Assembly (NCBI GenBank): GCA_964537285.1
Contig: CAZHZT010000061.1
Location: forward strand, 1 to 33,277
Source of the DNA: CAZHZT01 sp964537285
GTDB lineage: Bacteria; Bacteroidota; Bacteroidia; Chitinophagales; Saprospiraceae
Direction of reading: 5' to 3'
Length of the DNA stretch: 33,277 bases
A program made the position numbers and the translations under genes. Positions within the stretch are counted from its first letter, which is position 1. Each line of letters begins with the position of its first letter. Positions 22,822 through 32,047 of the stretch are shown here, in pieces. The notes under the pieces are model-generated. The model had not been told where the DNA came from, did no database searches, and saw only the letters and a list, made by a program, of their open reading frames with translations.

Positions 22822-23787
22822 ATGTCAAATAGTAATAAGGGGCCAAAAAAATTCGGATCGCGAAAGCAATTAGGTAAAGGAATCGGTGCGCTTTTAGCCA
22901 ATATTGAATCGGAAGTCAATTCGAATACCGAGAAAGCGGCTGAAGTGGTTAAGGAATTATCCAATACAGTTGCCATGGTTCCTCTAAACACTATTAAAAC
23001 AAACCCCTATCAGCCCAGAACAGAGTTCGATGAACAAGCTATTCAGGAACTCTCCGATTCCATAAGAGTCCACGGCCTGATACAACCCATTACGGTTAGG
23101 CGACTTCCCGAAATAAATAACGAGGGCAAAGAATTTGAGCTCATTTCAGGGGAAAGACGTTTTCGCGCTTCCAAGCTCGCTCAACTGGAAGAGATCCCTG
23201 CCTATATCCGTATTGCCAACGATCAGGATATGCTTGAAATGGCATTGGTTGAAAATATTCAGCGGGAGGATCTTAACGCCATGGAAATTGCTTTAACTTA
23301 TCAGCGCCTAAAGGAAGAATGTAAACTTACTGATCAGGGGCTTTCAGAACGCGTAGGTAAAAACAGAGCAACCATCACCAATTACCTTAGGCTGGTCCAC
23401 CTCCCTCCTAGTATACAAGAAGCTATTCGCGAAAAAGAAATCTCAATGGGCCATGCACGCACATTGGCTGGTTTGAAGGATATAGACAAGCAACTCTATT
23501 GGTTGAAGCGCATTAAAGAAGAAAAATTATCGGTAAGAGATATCGAAAACCTGACAAGTGGAAATGCAGGTGAGCAAGACCAGAAAAAGCCATCCTCCTC
23601 AAAAAAAGGAGGCTCCCCTACCCTGCCTGACGAATACCGGCGCATTCAGGACTCGCTTTCGCAACATTTTGGCATTAAGAAACTTGCTCTTAGACTTAAA
23701 GGGAAAGATCAAGGACAAATTACGATCCCTTTTACCTCTGTGGATGAACTAAATCGTATTTTAGACATAATTGAAGAAAAAAAATAA
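22822..23787 (+). CDS. parB: chromosome-partitioning protein ParB (Spo0J)
   Basis: A 321-aa ParB. Residues 55-70 hold PLNTIKTNPYQPRTEFD, the start of the CTPase domain; GERRFRA (110-116) is the CTP-binding box and ENIQRED (144-150) the next motif. A helix-turn-helix lies at about 171-190 (LSERVGKNRATITNYLR). The C-terminal dimer domain follows a Lys/Ser-rich linker (about 255-270). ParB binds parS and slides as a CTP clamp, loading condensins and activating ParA. I see no parS in the window. Preceded by the heptad array. Confidence 0.96.
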   Translation: MSNSNKGPKKFGSRKQLGKGIGALLANIESEVNSNTEKAAEVVKELSNTVAMVPLNTIKTNPYQPRTEFDEQAIQELSDSIRVHGLIQPITVRRLPEINNEGKEFELISGERRFRASKLAQLEEIPAYIRIANDQDMLEMALVENIQREDLNAMEIALTYQRLKEECKLTDQGLSERVGKNRATITNYLRLVHLPPSIQEAIREKEISMGHARTLAGLKDIDKQLYWLKRIKEEKLSVRDIENLTSGNAGEQDQKKPSSSKKGGSPTLPDEYRRIQDSLSQHFGIKKLALRLKGKDQGQITIPFTSVDELNRILDIIEEKK

Positions 23788-23818
23788 GCTCAAAGCTTCA
23801 CGTTTTGAGCGTTTTTTT
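23788..23818 (+). terminator. intrinsic terminator of the parAB operon
   Basis: GCTCAAAGC pairs with GTTTTGAGC (one G-T) around loop TTCAC, followed by GTTTTTTT (23811-23818). It starts directly after the parB stop. Confidence 0.85.
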
Positions 23819-23831
23819 CGTTTATACAATT

Positions 23832-24437
23832 ATGAAATACCTGATCGTTATCTTTTTGCTTTGTGCATCTTCTTACGGTGTAATGGCTCAAAACACCTCC
23901 GATTCTACTTCCCTTGAAGTAATCGATAATTCTGTATCAAGCGATACCGTCCAGAAGAAAAAAGGCTTTTTCCACGATTATCCAAATCCGAAGAAAGCCT
24001 TGTTATTATCTTTGATAGTGCCTGGAACAGGGCAGATTTATAATAAAAAATACATCAAGCTTCCCTTTGTTTACGGTGCCTTTACCGGCTTAATTCTCAC
24101 TGCTAATTTCAATGGCTCAAACTACCGAAGATACCGCGATGCCTATGCATTGAAACTAGATGGTGAACCCCATGAATTTTCGAATACTACTATTGATGAT
24201 GCGACAGTACTCAGAGCCCGGCGGGACTCTTTTCGAAAGAATATGGAATTATCTTATATTTTTCTGGGATTGGCCTATGTACTTAATGGCATCGATGCTT
24301 TTGTAGATGCGCATTTATTACAATTCGATATCAGTGACGATTTAAGCATGCGGGTACAACCCAATGCGAGCATCATTAATACGGGAATTGGAGTCGGAGT
24401 AAGCCCCGGGGTTTCTTTTAAAATTAGCTTACCTTAG
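23832..24437 (+). CDS. DUF5683-type membrane protein
   Basis: A 202-aa protein with a signal peptide (residues 1-20, ending VMAQ). A motif GTGQIYNKKYIKLPFVYGAFTG (about 67-88) marks the DUF5683 family of Bacteroidota, followed by a short extracytoplasmic region and a second hydrophobic helix (about 138-155). Function unknown. In this phylum the gene commonly follows parB, which supports the call. I start at ATG 23832; a frame reaching 23805 begins with TTG inside the terminator and is unlikely. The next genes downstream are on the other strand. Confidence 0.85.
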   Translation: MKYLIVIFLLCASSYGVMAQNTSDSTSLEVIDNSVSSDTVQKKKGFFHDYPNPKKALLLSLIVPGTGQIYNKKYIKLPFVYGAFTGLILTANFNGSNYRRYRDAYALKLDGEPHEFSNTTIDDATVLRARRDSFRKNMELSYIFLGLAYVLNGIDAFVDAHLLQFDISDDLSMRVQPNASIINTGIGVGVSPGVSFKISLP

Positions 24438-24501
24438 TCCACTTAGAGAGCTGAGGAAATTCAGACGATCAAGACCTCCTCAACCTTCCAAACGACAACT
24501 A

Positions 24502-25356
24502 CTACTCCGTTATCACGGGAGAAAATATATGCAGCATATCAGATATGCGTTCCTTCAATTCAGCTCTGTCAACAATAAAATCCAGGAAACCATTTTCCAA
24601 TAAGGACTCTGCAGACTGAAAACCTTCCGGAAGTTCTTTTTTAATCGTTTCCTTAATCACCCTTGGGCCTGCAAAACCTATTAATGCTCCGGGTTCGGAG
24701 AAATTAATATCTCCCAGCATAGCGAAAGAAGCGGTTACCCCGCCCGTTGTAGGATCTGTTAAGAAAGAAAAATAAGGCAATCCGGCATCAGCTAATTTGG
24801 TCAGTAAAGCCGAAGTTTTAGCCATTTGCATCAGGGAGAATGCAGACTCCATCATGCGTGCTCCACCGGATTTCGAGATAATCATAAAAGGCATTCGCTG
24901 TTCGATGCTGTACTCAATAGCTAAAGCAATCTTTTCACCCATTACAGACCCCATTGAACCTCCAATAAAACTAAAGTCCATTGCGGCAATGACTAAAGGA
25001 CGGCGATTTACCTTCCCAACAGCCACCTGCATAGCATCATCCAGCCCGGTTTTGCTTTTTGCTTGTTCAAGGCGTTCGGTGTATGGCTTAAGGTCTGTGA
25101 ATTCCAGGAAATCAACAGAAATTAAGTTATCGAATAATAATTGATAGCGGCCATCAAAGATAATGTCGAAATAATCCATGGCACCAATACGAGCGTGGAA
25201 ATCGCACTTAGGGCATTTATAGAAATTTTCCCGAGTCTCCTTCATAGTACTTGCCTGCTTGCAGTTTTTGCATTTGTACCAAAGGCCATCAGGTGTTTCT
25301 TTTTTTTCCTTCGTAGAGGTAATGATACCATCTTTAAGTCGTTTGAACCAACCCAT
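24502..25356 (-). CDS. accD: acetyl-CoA carboxylase carboxyltransferase subunit beta
   Basis: A 284-aa AccD. It transfers carboxyl from biotin on BCCP to acetyl-CoA, making malonyl-CoA in fatty acid synthesis, together with AccA. The zinc ribbon has C29, C32, C48 and C51. The crotonase-like body follows, with MDFSFIGGSMGSVMGEK and MPFMIISKSGGARMMES (CoA and carboxybiotin sites), then GGVTASFAMLGD and GFAGPRVI. Length is normal. 69 bp separate it from the hemE gene upstream on the minus strand; a small hairpin (GGAGA-TTT-TCTCC) is in that gap. Confidence 0.97.
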   Translation of the reverse strand: MGWFKRLKDGIITSTKEKKETPDGLWYKCKNCKQASTMKETRENFYKCPKCDFHARIGAMDYFDIIFDGRYQLLFDNLISVDFLEFTDLKPYTERLEQAKSKTGLDDAMQVAVGKVNRRPLVIAAMDFSFIGGSMGSVMGEKIALAIEYSIEQRMPFMIISKSGGARMMESAFSLMQMAKTSALLTKLADAGLPYFSFLTDPTTGGVTASFAMLGDINFSEPGALIGFAGPRVIKETIKKELPEGFQSAESLLENGFLDFIVDRAELKERISDMLHIFSPVITE

Positions 25357-25425
25357 AAATTGTATTTTCCTTAGTTGGAGATTTTCTCCAGATCAAAAAT
25401 AGAAATCCCTTTTGAATAATAAAAA

Positions 25426-26460
25426 TTATTGTCCGGTACTATAGCGGAAATGCTTAACCGTATGGACAAAAGTTTTAATGTTTTCAAGCGGGATATCCGG
25501 GTATACACCGTGGCCAAGGTTAGCGATATGGCCTTTTTCAAATTTCGATAATAATTCAGTTGTAGCTTTTTCGATTTGATCCTGTGAAGCGTAAAGATAA
25601 GCAGGATCCAGGTTTCCTTGTATAACTTTTCCGGGTAATTGTTTTTTACTATTGTCAATATCCATTTGCCAATCGAGGCCAATAGCCTCACATGGAAGGT
25701 CATTGAATTCAGATAATGCAAACCATGCCCCTTTAGCAAAAACAATTAAAGGAGCATCAATCGCTTCACAAATTCTTTTTATGTATCTGAAGGAAAACTC
25801 TTTATAGTGATAAGGAGGCAGTGCACTTGCCCAAGAATCAAACAGTTGTAAAACATCCGCACCTGCAATCGATTTTTGTTGAAGATAGACTATGATGGAT
25901 TCTGTGAGCAACTCCAGCAGTTTATGGGCCAACTGAGGCTCTTGATAAAGGAATCTTCTGGCTTTTGAAAAGGTTTTGCTCCCTCCCCCTTCAATCATGT
26001 AAGCGAGTAAAGTCCAGGGTGCTCCGGAAAAACCAATGAGAGGCACGCGGCCGTTCAGGCGTTTTTTCGTTTCCTTAAGTGCATTATAAACATATTCAAG
26101 CCGGGCAGCAGCCTTTTCGCCCGAAATCAGCCGGTCTATATCTTTTTGAGTAGAAATAGTATTGGGAAAGGAAGGGCCTTTTTTCTCAGTCATTTCATAA
26201 GGAAGCCCCATTGCCTCGGGAATAACCAGGATATCAGAAAAAATGATAGCTGCATCCATATCGTATTCATCGACGGGCTGAATGGTTACTTCTGCGGCTA
26301 AATCGGGCGTTTCTACTAATTCCTTGAATCCTGAAAGGCTTTCACGGAGTTTTCTGTATTGAGGCAATGTTCTGCCTGCTTGACGCATGATCCATACAGG
26401 CGGGCGTTCTACTTTTTCTCCACGGAGGGTTCTGAGTAATAGGTCGTTGTTCAAGTGCAT
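25426..26460 (-). CDS. hemE: uroporphyrinogen decarboxylase
   Basis: A 344-aa HemE. It removes four acetate carboxyls from uroporphyrinogen III to give coproporphyrinogen III in heme biosynthesis, with no cofactor. Family signatures: RPPVWIMRQAGRTLPQYRKLR at residues 19-39, PEAMGLPYEM, GFSGAPWTLLAYMIEGGGSKTF, and GLDWQMDID near residue 255. Full length. ATG at 26460. No strong promoter was identified upstream; two repeat elements lie in the 725-bp divergent gap that also precedes the adhesin gene. Confidence 0.97.
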   Translation of the reverse strand: MHLNNDLLLRTLRGEKVERPPVWIMRQAGRTLPQYRKLRESLSGFKELVETPDLAAEVTIQPVDEYDMDAAIIFSDILVIPEAMGLPYEMTEKKGPSFPNTISTQKDIDRLISGEKAAARLEYVYNALKETKKRLNGRVPLIGFSGAPWTLLAYMIEGGGSKTFSKARRFLYQEPQLAHKLLELLTESIIVYLQQKSIAGADVLQLFDSWASALPPYHYKEFSFRYIKRICEAIDAPLIVFAKGAWFALSEFNDLPCEAIGLDWQMDIDNSKKQLPGKVIQGNLDPAYLYASQDQIEKATTELLSKFEKGHIANLGHGVYPDIPLENIKTFVHTVKHFRYSTGQ

Positions 26461-26577
26461 TGATCTGGATTTGTTACGTTGTCTATTCTGTACAATTTTT
26501 CAGTAATATTGTTTTTTTATGTAACAATATTATTTCGACGGAGTATATAATATTAAGTTTTTTCATAACTTTTCCTT

Positions 26578-26713
26578 AGAACTGGCAGCGATTCTCTCTT
26601 TGGAAAATAAACGCGCCTACGGCGCGAAATTCCTTTTTTTGGGGGGCCGAAAGGGTCGTTTTTTGCGAAGCAAAAAACGGCCCTTTCGGCCCCCTCAAAA
26701 AAGGAATTTCGCT
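26578..26713. repeat. composite hairpin element, copy D (inverted, truncated)
   Basis: Read on minus it matches the 3' part of copy B. On plus: AGAACTGGCAGCGATTC (26578-), CGCGCC-TAC-GGCGCG (26612-26626), then a 25-bp stem (26642-26666 with 26670-26694, one G-T) with loop GAA. It lacks the other terminal blocks. It occupies the start of the 725-bp gap between hemE and the adhesin gene. Confidence 0.82.
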
Positions 26714-26756
26714 GTAGAACCGGTCATTCATCTCACAAACCGATTTTAGAGAAAAA

Positions 26757-26876
26757 ATTGTCACTTTAGTGCTTTAGCGGCAGATAGGGTTGTTTTTATT
26801 AGTAGCAGTTGTGCAACTACAAAACTGTTGCCAATAAAGACACTCCCCCTCCGCTCTACGGCACCAAAGTGACAAT
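26757..26876. repeat. 120-bp MITE-like element
   Basis: ATTGTCACTTT at 26757-26767 is the exact inverse of AAAGTGACAAT at 26866-26876. The match continues imperfectly for about 20 bp more inward (GTGC, TAG, GCGG recur in both arms). The centre has no open frame with family features. No target-site duplication is visible. Confidence 0.6.
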
Positions 26877-27185
26877 CGTGTATGTAGTTTTGGATTCTCA
26901 AAGCACTAATTGCTGGTTTTTTGTAGATATCGTCTATAATACCTATGCTTGGCCATGCTTTGTTCCAAAATGACATAGGCAGCAAACTAACATCCTAGCT
27001 CCTGAAGCACTAGCCAACATTTGCACATGCGAATACGCATTTTTCAGAAATAATGCTTATAAATCTGACAATCAATACTATAAGAATGTATTATTTTCAG
27101 ATTAACAAAAAATTGTTTTTTTAATTTATTCAAAACTATTGAATTTTTACAACGACTATTTGACTAACACCCTAAAATTTTTTAC
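26877..27185. other. upstream region of the adhesin gene, nothing firm
   Basis: An AT-rich 309-bp stretch. A small hairpin ATGCG-AATA-CGCAT (27027-27040) is followed by a T-run, perhaps a weak terminator. The final 80 bp are A/T-rich as usual for leaders in this phylum, but no TAnnTTTG box was found. Confidence 0.35.
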
Positions 27186-30100
27186 ATGAGACACTTAGCA
27201 ATGCTGATTTTCCTTCAGATTTTTACGTTCTTTTTCATTCTGAATGCCCTGCAATCCCAAGTAATAATTACAGATCCTAACATTAATAACCCAGTTGACC
27301 TGAATCGATGTTCAGGAGAAGGAAGCCTGGAAGCGGAGTTGCTTTTTGAAGAAAGTGGTCAGGCCATTATTCAAATTGACCTACCCCAGGGAGTTACTTA
27401 TGTTGATCAAAGTATCAATATTATTTCAAGCAATGCGCCATTAGCTATTGTTCAAATTAGCGGAGGGGCGCTTCCAAGTTTTGAAATTTCGCCTGTTGTT
27501 TCTATTGGAAATGAGCTTCGGATAAGCTTTGATGTAGAAGCCGATTGTGAAGCTAATCTAGGCAGTAACAATGCACAATTAAATGTTTCGCTGGATGGAG
27601 GAACTCCGGTTACTGGTTTTATTCAAGCTGATTTACTGGAAGCAGACCTGAGTTTGGTAAGTCATCCTCAACAAGTTGGGGAAATTGGAGAAATGGTACA
27701 ACCAAACATTAATATTTTCAATGGAGGGCTTGGCCATCTTGAGTCTTTCACCTTTTTTATTGTGGAAGATCCCACCATCATTACCCAGGAAATACTAGCG
27801 AACGGCCAGTTGCTTCCTGTTAGCTATACCCAAGGTGATACTACCTTTTACGAACTGGATGCGACCTATTTCAATGATGAAACATTTGACAATTCAGAGA
27901 TCATCACCATATCCAGAAAAGTATTGCTGGATGCATGCCCGATCAACGACACCTTAATAACGAATTCCTATGGCAGTTTTTATGGCTGCCCCGGCATATG
28001 CCAGGAGCCTGTACCTGTTGTTTCAGGGCAATTCAAAATTATTAAAAATCCACTTAAAGTAAATATCAATGCACAGGCGTTAACCCAGATAAAACCCTGT
28101 GGTCAAACAGAGATAGAGCTAACCTATACCAATGTCAGTTCTCAAAGCCCCGGGATCAATACAGCTTTTAATCTTGAAATTTTTCTGGGATTATCAAATG
28201 CAATTGCAGGAGATCAGGTATTTTGGATGTTCAGTCAGATGAGTACCGCTACTATTCCTACCGAAATAAACCTTGGGTACAATTATTACGTAAGTTGCGA
28301 TACCAGTTGCAAATTAGGGGAAAGGATTTCATTTCTCTGTCAGGGGTTCTCATTATCTTTAGCTGATGGAGAAGGCGAATCGACTTGCTTGATAGGAGGA
28401 TTGACTCCAAGTTTTACCTTAGCCCAACGCTTGAATTTAGGCTATACCGATTACACCCATACCGAGAAGGCAAACCCCGATTTATTGTCACCGTTCAATT
28501 TAAAGCGCGTTCGGCCTTGTGATTCTGTTGAGTTCACCTTAGAAGCGACCCAAACAGCGGGTTTTGGCGTGGAAGCAATGCATCCCAACGCCTATCTCGA
28601 AGTTGTTTATGCGAACATAAATAACAGCCCCATTTTAAAATACCTCGGAGGAACTTTTGAATTTTATGATGCATCTGCCGATACGCTAATTCAGAACATA
28701 TTATTGCCATTACCACTTATCGAAGAAGACACAGGCTTTACCCATTTCATAGTATTTGACTTTTCACCCTATCTCCCTGACGGAGTAATCGAATATGGCG
28801 ATAAGATAAGTGTGAAATTAAGATCATTTGTATTGGACAATCAATATAAGCAAGACCCTGGCTTAGTACCTAACCTGGAAGCTCGTTTTTTTAACTTGCC
28901 GCCTTCTGTTAATGATCCACTGTCTTATTCAGATAGGGTTACATGTTTTAGTCGCCGAATTGAGCTCTATGTAGACAAGCCCGACCCCAAACCAGTAGCT
29001 GTTGGACAGCGATTGATTACGGGTTGCGACCCCTTTGATGTAGCAATGGGCTTTAGAGTGCGGTCTTCCGGGATTGCTAAAGATCACTACCCCGGTGAGA
29101 ACCGGGGAACGGTGATCATGGATTCATTGGTAATAACTATATTGAACGATGATCAATTTGATCCCAATTCTGCTCCTCTTTTGAAAGTGACGGACGATGG
29201 AGGAACAAGCATTGATTTCATTCTTCCTCCACCTGTAATTGATGGGAATCGATATACTTTCATCAACGATGGAAGCTTGCCTGTAGGCGATGATATTAGT
29301 GCCGGAGGTTCATTAGCGGCACTTACCTACACCCCAGTGATCAAGTTATTAAGCAGCTGTCAGAGTTCACAAACAGATGAAGACAGTAAGGTAGAGTTTT
29401 TCTATACCTTTAACAATCATACCCAAGGGGTTCCGGACGGATGTCCGGAGTGTGCTACCAAGAGAAATGCTGAAAGCATACGCAATGATAAATTTTCCTT
29501 GCCAGCCTTCAATTTAGTGAATCAAACAGGGGTAAAAGTAAGCGATGCACGAACCGAATGCTTTGATTTAACGCTTATCAATACCACCTCTCAATCCAGT
29601 GGTAATTTCCTTTGGCTGGCCTTTGAGGAAGCTTTCAGTCCAATGAAAGCTGTATACCTGATTAATGCAGATGCAGATACGCTGATCCCGCTCCTCCCCT
29701 ATGAAGATGGCCAATGGGCAAAAATCGCTAATGAACTGGGCCCCACGGAAAAAATCAACCTCCAGGCTTGTGTACAAACGGCCAGTTGTCCACAAGACTC
29801 CCTTAAGGTCGTACAAGGCTGGGATTGTGCAGGATATCCAGATAATCCAAAAGCTTTCCCTTGTGATTTGAATGAAGTGCTGTTGGAAGTCATTCCGCTA
29901 TCATCCAGCATTCAGGGAGATTTTGTTTTTCAAACTTCAGAAGCGGTTCCTCTTTGCGGAGAAGGAAAGTGGAGTATTCGTATGAATGCTTCACAAGTAG
30001 GTGATGTTTTGGATCCTTTTTTACAAATACCTATTGTTGAAGGCATTCAACTCGCTGATACGGCTTTAGTTGAATATCCACTAGGCTCAGGAAATATTGA

Positions 30101-30218
30101 AAAAGCCCTTTTGGATACAATGGGAGGTTTTTACCTACTGGACATTAGCCAACACAGCCTGATATTTGATAGTTTGCCGGGCTTGAACAAGACATACAAA
30201 GCGGCCATGTACAATTGA
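27186..30218 (+). CDS. T9SS adhesin-like protein, N-terminal part (frame 1 of 3)
   Basis: The first 1010 codons of a giant secreted protein. Signal peptide at about 1-25 (hydrophobic, ending LQSQ-V). The rest is beta-rich and Cys-poor, with Asp/Asn/Thr-rich loops and repeating sandwich-like stretches (for example VDLNRCSGEGSLEAELLF at the start, DACPINDTLITNSYGS at about 248), resembling DUF11/Ig-type stalks. No catalytic motif seen. The frame stops at TGA 30216-30218 right after KAAMYN, yet the next frame continues with a similar beta-domain (NPISNTCEIKY), so a base seems to be missing near 30214. Likely exported across the outer membrane by T9SS. Confidence 0.82.
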   Translation: MRHLAMLIFLQIFTFFFILNALQSQVIITDPNINNPVDLNRCSGEGSLEAELLFEESGQAIIQIDLPQGVTYVDQSINIISSNAPLAIVQISGGALPSFEISPVVSIGNELRISFDVEADCEANLGSNNAQLNVSLDGGTPVTGFIQADLLEADLSLVSHPQQVGEIGEMVQPNINIFNGGLGHLESFTFFIVEDPTIITQEILANGQLLPVSYTQGDTTFYELDATYFNDETFDNSEIITISRKVLLDACPINDTLITNSYGSFYGCPGICQEPVPVVSGQFKIIKNPLKVNINAQALTQIKPCGQTEIELTYTNVSSQSPGINTAFNLEIFLGLSNAIAGDQVFWMFSQMSTATIPTEINLGYNYYVSCDTSCKLGERISFLCQGFSLSLADGEGESTCLIGGLTPSFTLAQRLNLGYTDYTHTEKANPDLLSPFNLKRVRPCDSVEFTLEATQTAGFGVEAMHPNAYLEVVYANINNSPILKYLGGTFEFYDASADTLIQNILLPLPLIEEDTGFTHFIVFDFSPYLPDGVIEYGDKISVKLRSFVLDNQYKQDPGLVPNLEARFFNLPPSVNDPLSYSDRVTCFSRRIELYVDKPDPKPVAVGQRLITGCDPFDVAMGFRVRSSGIAKDHYPGENRGTVIMDSLVITILNDDQFDPNSAPLLKVTDDGGTSIDFILPPPVIDGNRYTFINDGSLPVGDDISAGGSLAALTYTPVIKLLSSCQSSQTDEDSKVEFFYTFNNHTQGVPDGCPECATKRNAESIRNDKFSLPAFNLVNQTGVKVSDARTECFDLTLINTTSQSSGNFLWLAFEEAFSPMKAVYLINADADTLIPLLPYEDGQWAKIANELGPTEKINLQACVQTASCPQDSLKVVQGWDCAGYPDNPKAFPCDLNEVLLEVIPLSSSIQGDFVFQTSEAVPLCGEGKWSIRMNASQVGDVLDPFLQIPIVEGIQLADTALVEYPLGSGNIEKALLDTMGGFYLLDISQHSLIFDSLPGLNKTYKAAMYN

Positions 30219-32047
30219 CCATACAAGTAAACCCCATTAGCAATACTTGTGAAATAAAGTACGACACCTTCGACCTTTTCTTTAATGAATTGCCTGTTGG
30301 GGCACTTTTGAACTCAGGCCCTGTTTGTTTGGGAAAAGCCATTACCCTTTCTTTTCAAGGAGAGACCGGTCCTTATAATTTAATCATTAATAATGAGTTG
30401 TTTGAAGATGTTGAAAATGGAGATATTCTACTAAGCTTGTTAGCAGGAACCGATTTTGATTCAGATACCACCTTTACATTAAGCAGTATTGTAGATGAAA
30501 AAGGGTGTAAAAATGATCTTTCAGCATCTACTACGCTCAGTTTCTTTCCAATTACTGAGTTCGACATACAGGTAGATCAAGAAATTAGTTGTTTTGGGGA
30601 AGCCGACGGGGTATTGTCCGCTTCTATCATTAGCGGCGATGGTCCATTTAAATACAAATGGGGCAATGGGGAAAATACAAGCTCTATTTCTAATGTCGTA
30701 CCAGGTGAATACACGCTGAGAGTAACCGACACTAACGAATGCTCTTTCTTTGACACAATAGTCGTAGAACAGCCTGATAGCCTAGTCACTACTCTAATGA
30801 TTGGGCAAAATATTGCCTGTTTTGGCGATTCGAGCGGAATGCTTAATGCGCAGGTTTCAGGAGGAACAGAGCCTTATAGTTATGCATGGAATTCATCATT
30901 AGCAGACCAAGGTGCCATGCCCGAAAACCTTCCTTCGGGTTTTTATGAAGTAACGGTTTCAGATGCCAACGGATGCGAAGATCAGGCAAGTATTATTTTG
31001 AATCAGCCATCTTTATTAAGCTGTCAAATTATAGTAAATCAGGAAGTTAGCTGTATTGATGAAATGGATGGAGCCATTTCTGCGCAAGCGACGGGAGGAA
31101 CGGGAAGCATATCTTTTGAATGGAATACTTTCGATGTAACCTCTGACTTGAACAACTTAGACACTGGCTTTTACTCCGTAACGGCTACAAATGAATTGGG
31201 TTGTACTTGTAGCAGCGAGGTAACCTTAACAGCTCCGGATCCGATTATTTCAAGTATAAATATTACCGAAGAAATCAGCTGCTTTGGCTTTGCAGATGGA
31301 GCGCTAGATGTAAACGTTCTGCAAGGAGACGGTCCTTTCGAATTTGAATGGAGCAACGGAGAACCTGGAAATTCGCTAACGAATGTTTCATCAGGTCAGT
31401 ACGCAGTCACAGTTACTGACGTGCACAATTGTATTATTGTTGATTCAATCTTTATTGCTCAGCCTGATACACTTGTTGGTGAAATAATTATCACCCAGGA
31501 GATCGAGTGTTTTGGAGAATCTACCGGGGCATTTGAAGTACAAGCTAGTGGAGGAACAGGAAGTTACACCTACGAATGGAATGCTCCATTAGCCGGAATA
31601 TTAGCCAAGGGTGTTATTAATGCACCGGCAGATACTTACAGTTTAACTATTGTTGATCAAAATGGCTGTACGGATGAAGCCAGTATAGAACTTACAGAAC
31701 CTCCATTATTGAGTTGTAATATTCAGGTGGAACAGCCTGTAAGCTGTGTATATGACTCCAATGGATCTATAAGTGTGGTAACTGATGGAGGCTCCGGAAA
31801 TTATACTTATACCTGGAATACGATGGAAACAACGATAAGTATTAATGATTTAGATACCGGATATTACGCTGTAATTGTCACCGATTCCTTAGGTTGCACT
31901 TGCGAGAGTGATATTTTCCTAAGCGCTCCCGATCTAGTACAAGCCGACTTAGTGATTACGGAGGAGATATACTATACAAGATCTGAACTCACTTTTAACC
32001 CAAGGCGGAGGAGCAATTTGCGGCCAATTGGATTTAATTGGGGTTGA
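30215..32047 (+). CDS. adhesin, middle part with six SprB repeats (frame 2 of 3)
   Basis: About 610 codons with no signal peptide and only a TTG at the frame's opening, so the continuation of the previous frame. Residues 1-120 are a beta domain. Then six SprB-type repeats begin at residues 125, 201, 279, 355, 431 and 510 (spacing 76-79), each with a start like SCFGxxDG, GGxxPYxYxW, LxxGxYxVTVTDxxGC. They fall into two triplets: repeats 1, 2, 3 resemble 4, 5, 6 in order. From residue 586 the frame is nonsense (YYTRSELTF...) to the stop at 32047, exactly where a seventh repeat would start. SprB-type repeats occur in gliding adhesins. Confidence 0.82.
   Translation: MTIQVNPISNTCEIKYDTFDLFFNELPVGALLNSGPVCLGKAITLSFQGETGPYNLIINNELFEDVENGDILLSLLAGTDFDSDTTFTLSSIVDEKGCKNDLSASTTLSFFPITEFDIQVDQEISCFGEADGVLSASIISGDGPFKYKWGNGENTSSISNVVPGEYTLRVTDTNECSFFDTIVVEQPDSLVTTLMIGQNIACFGDSSGMLNAQVSGGTEPYSYAWNSSLADQGAMPENLPSGFYEVTVSDANGCEDQASIILNQPSLLSCQIIVNQEVSCIDEMDGAISAQATGGTGSISFEWNTFDVTSDLNNLDTGFYSVTATNELGCTCSSEVTLTAPDPIISSINITEEISCFGFADGALDVNVLQGDGPFEFEWSNGEPGNSLTNVSSGQYAVTVTDVHNCIIVDSIFIAQPDTLVGEIIITQEIECFGESTGAFEVQASGGTGSYTYEWNAPLAGILAKGVINAPADTYSLTIVDQNGCTDEASIELTEPPLLSCNIQVEQPVSCVYDSNGSISVVTDGGSGNYTYTWNTMETTISINDLDTGYYAVIVTDSLGCTCESDIFLSAPDLVQADLVITEEIYYTRSELTFNPRRRSNLRPIGFNWG
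30587..31969 (+). repeat. SprB repeat array, duplicated triplet
   Basis: Six protein repeats in DNA units of 228-237 bp; the higher-order period is 690 bp (30587-31276 and 31277-31969). Protein spacing between matching repeats is 230, 230 and 231 residues. The DNA of the two halves has diverged considerably, so the duplication is old. Confidence 0.85.

Noticed and set aside
23805..23831. Upstream TTG start for the DUF5683 gene
   Set aside because: It begins inside the parB terminator; the ATG at 23832 starts a normal signal peptide.
26576..26985. Minus-strand frames of 62 and 74 codons upstream of the adhesin
   Set aside because: They translate the hairpin repeat copy D and the MITE-like element. 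No conserved protein pattern was seen.
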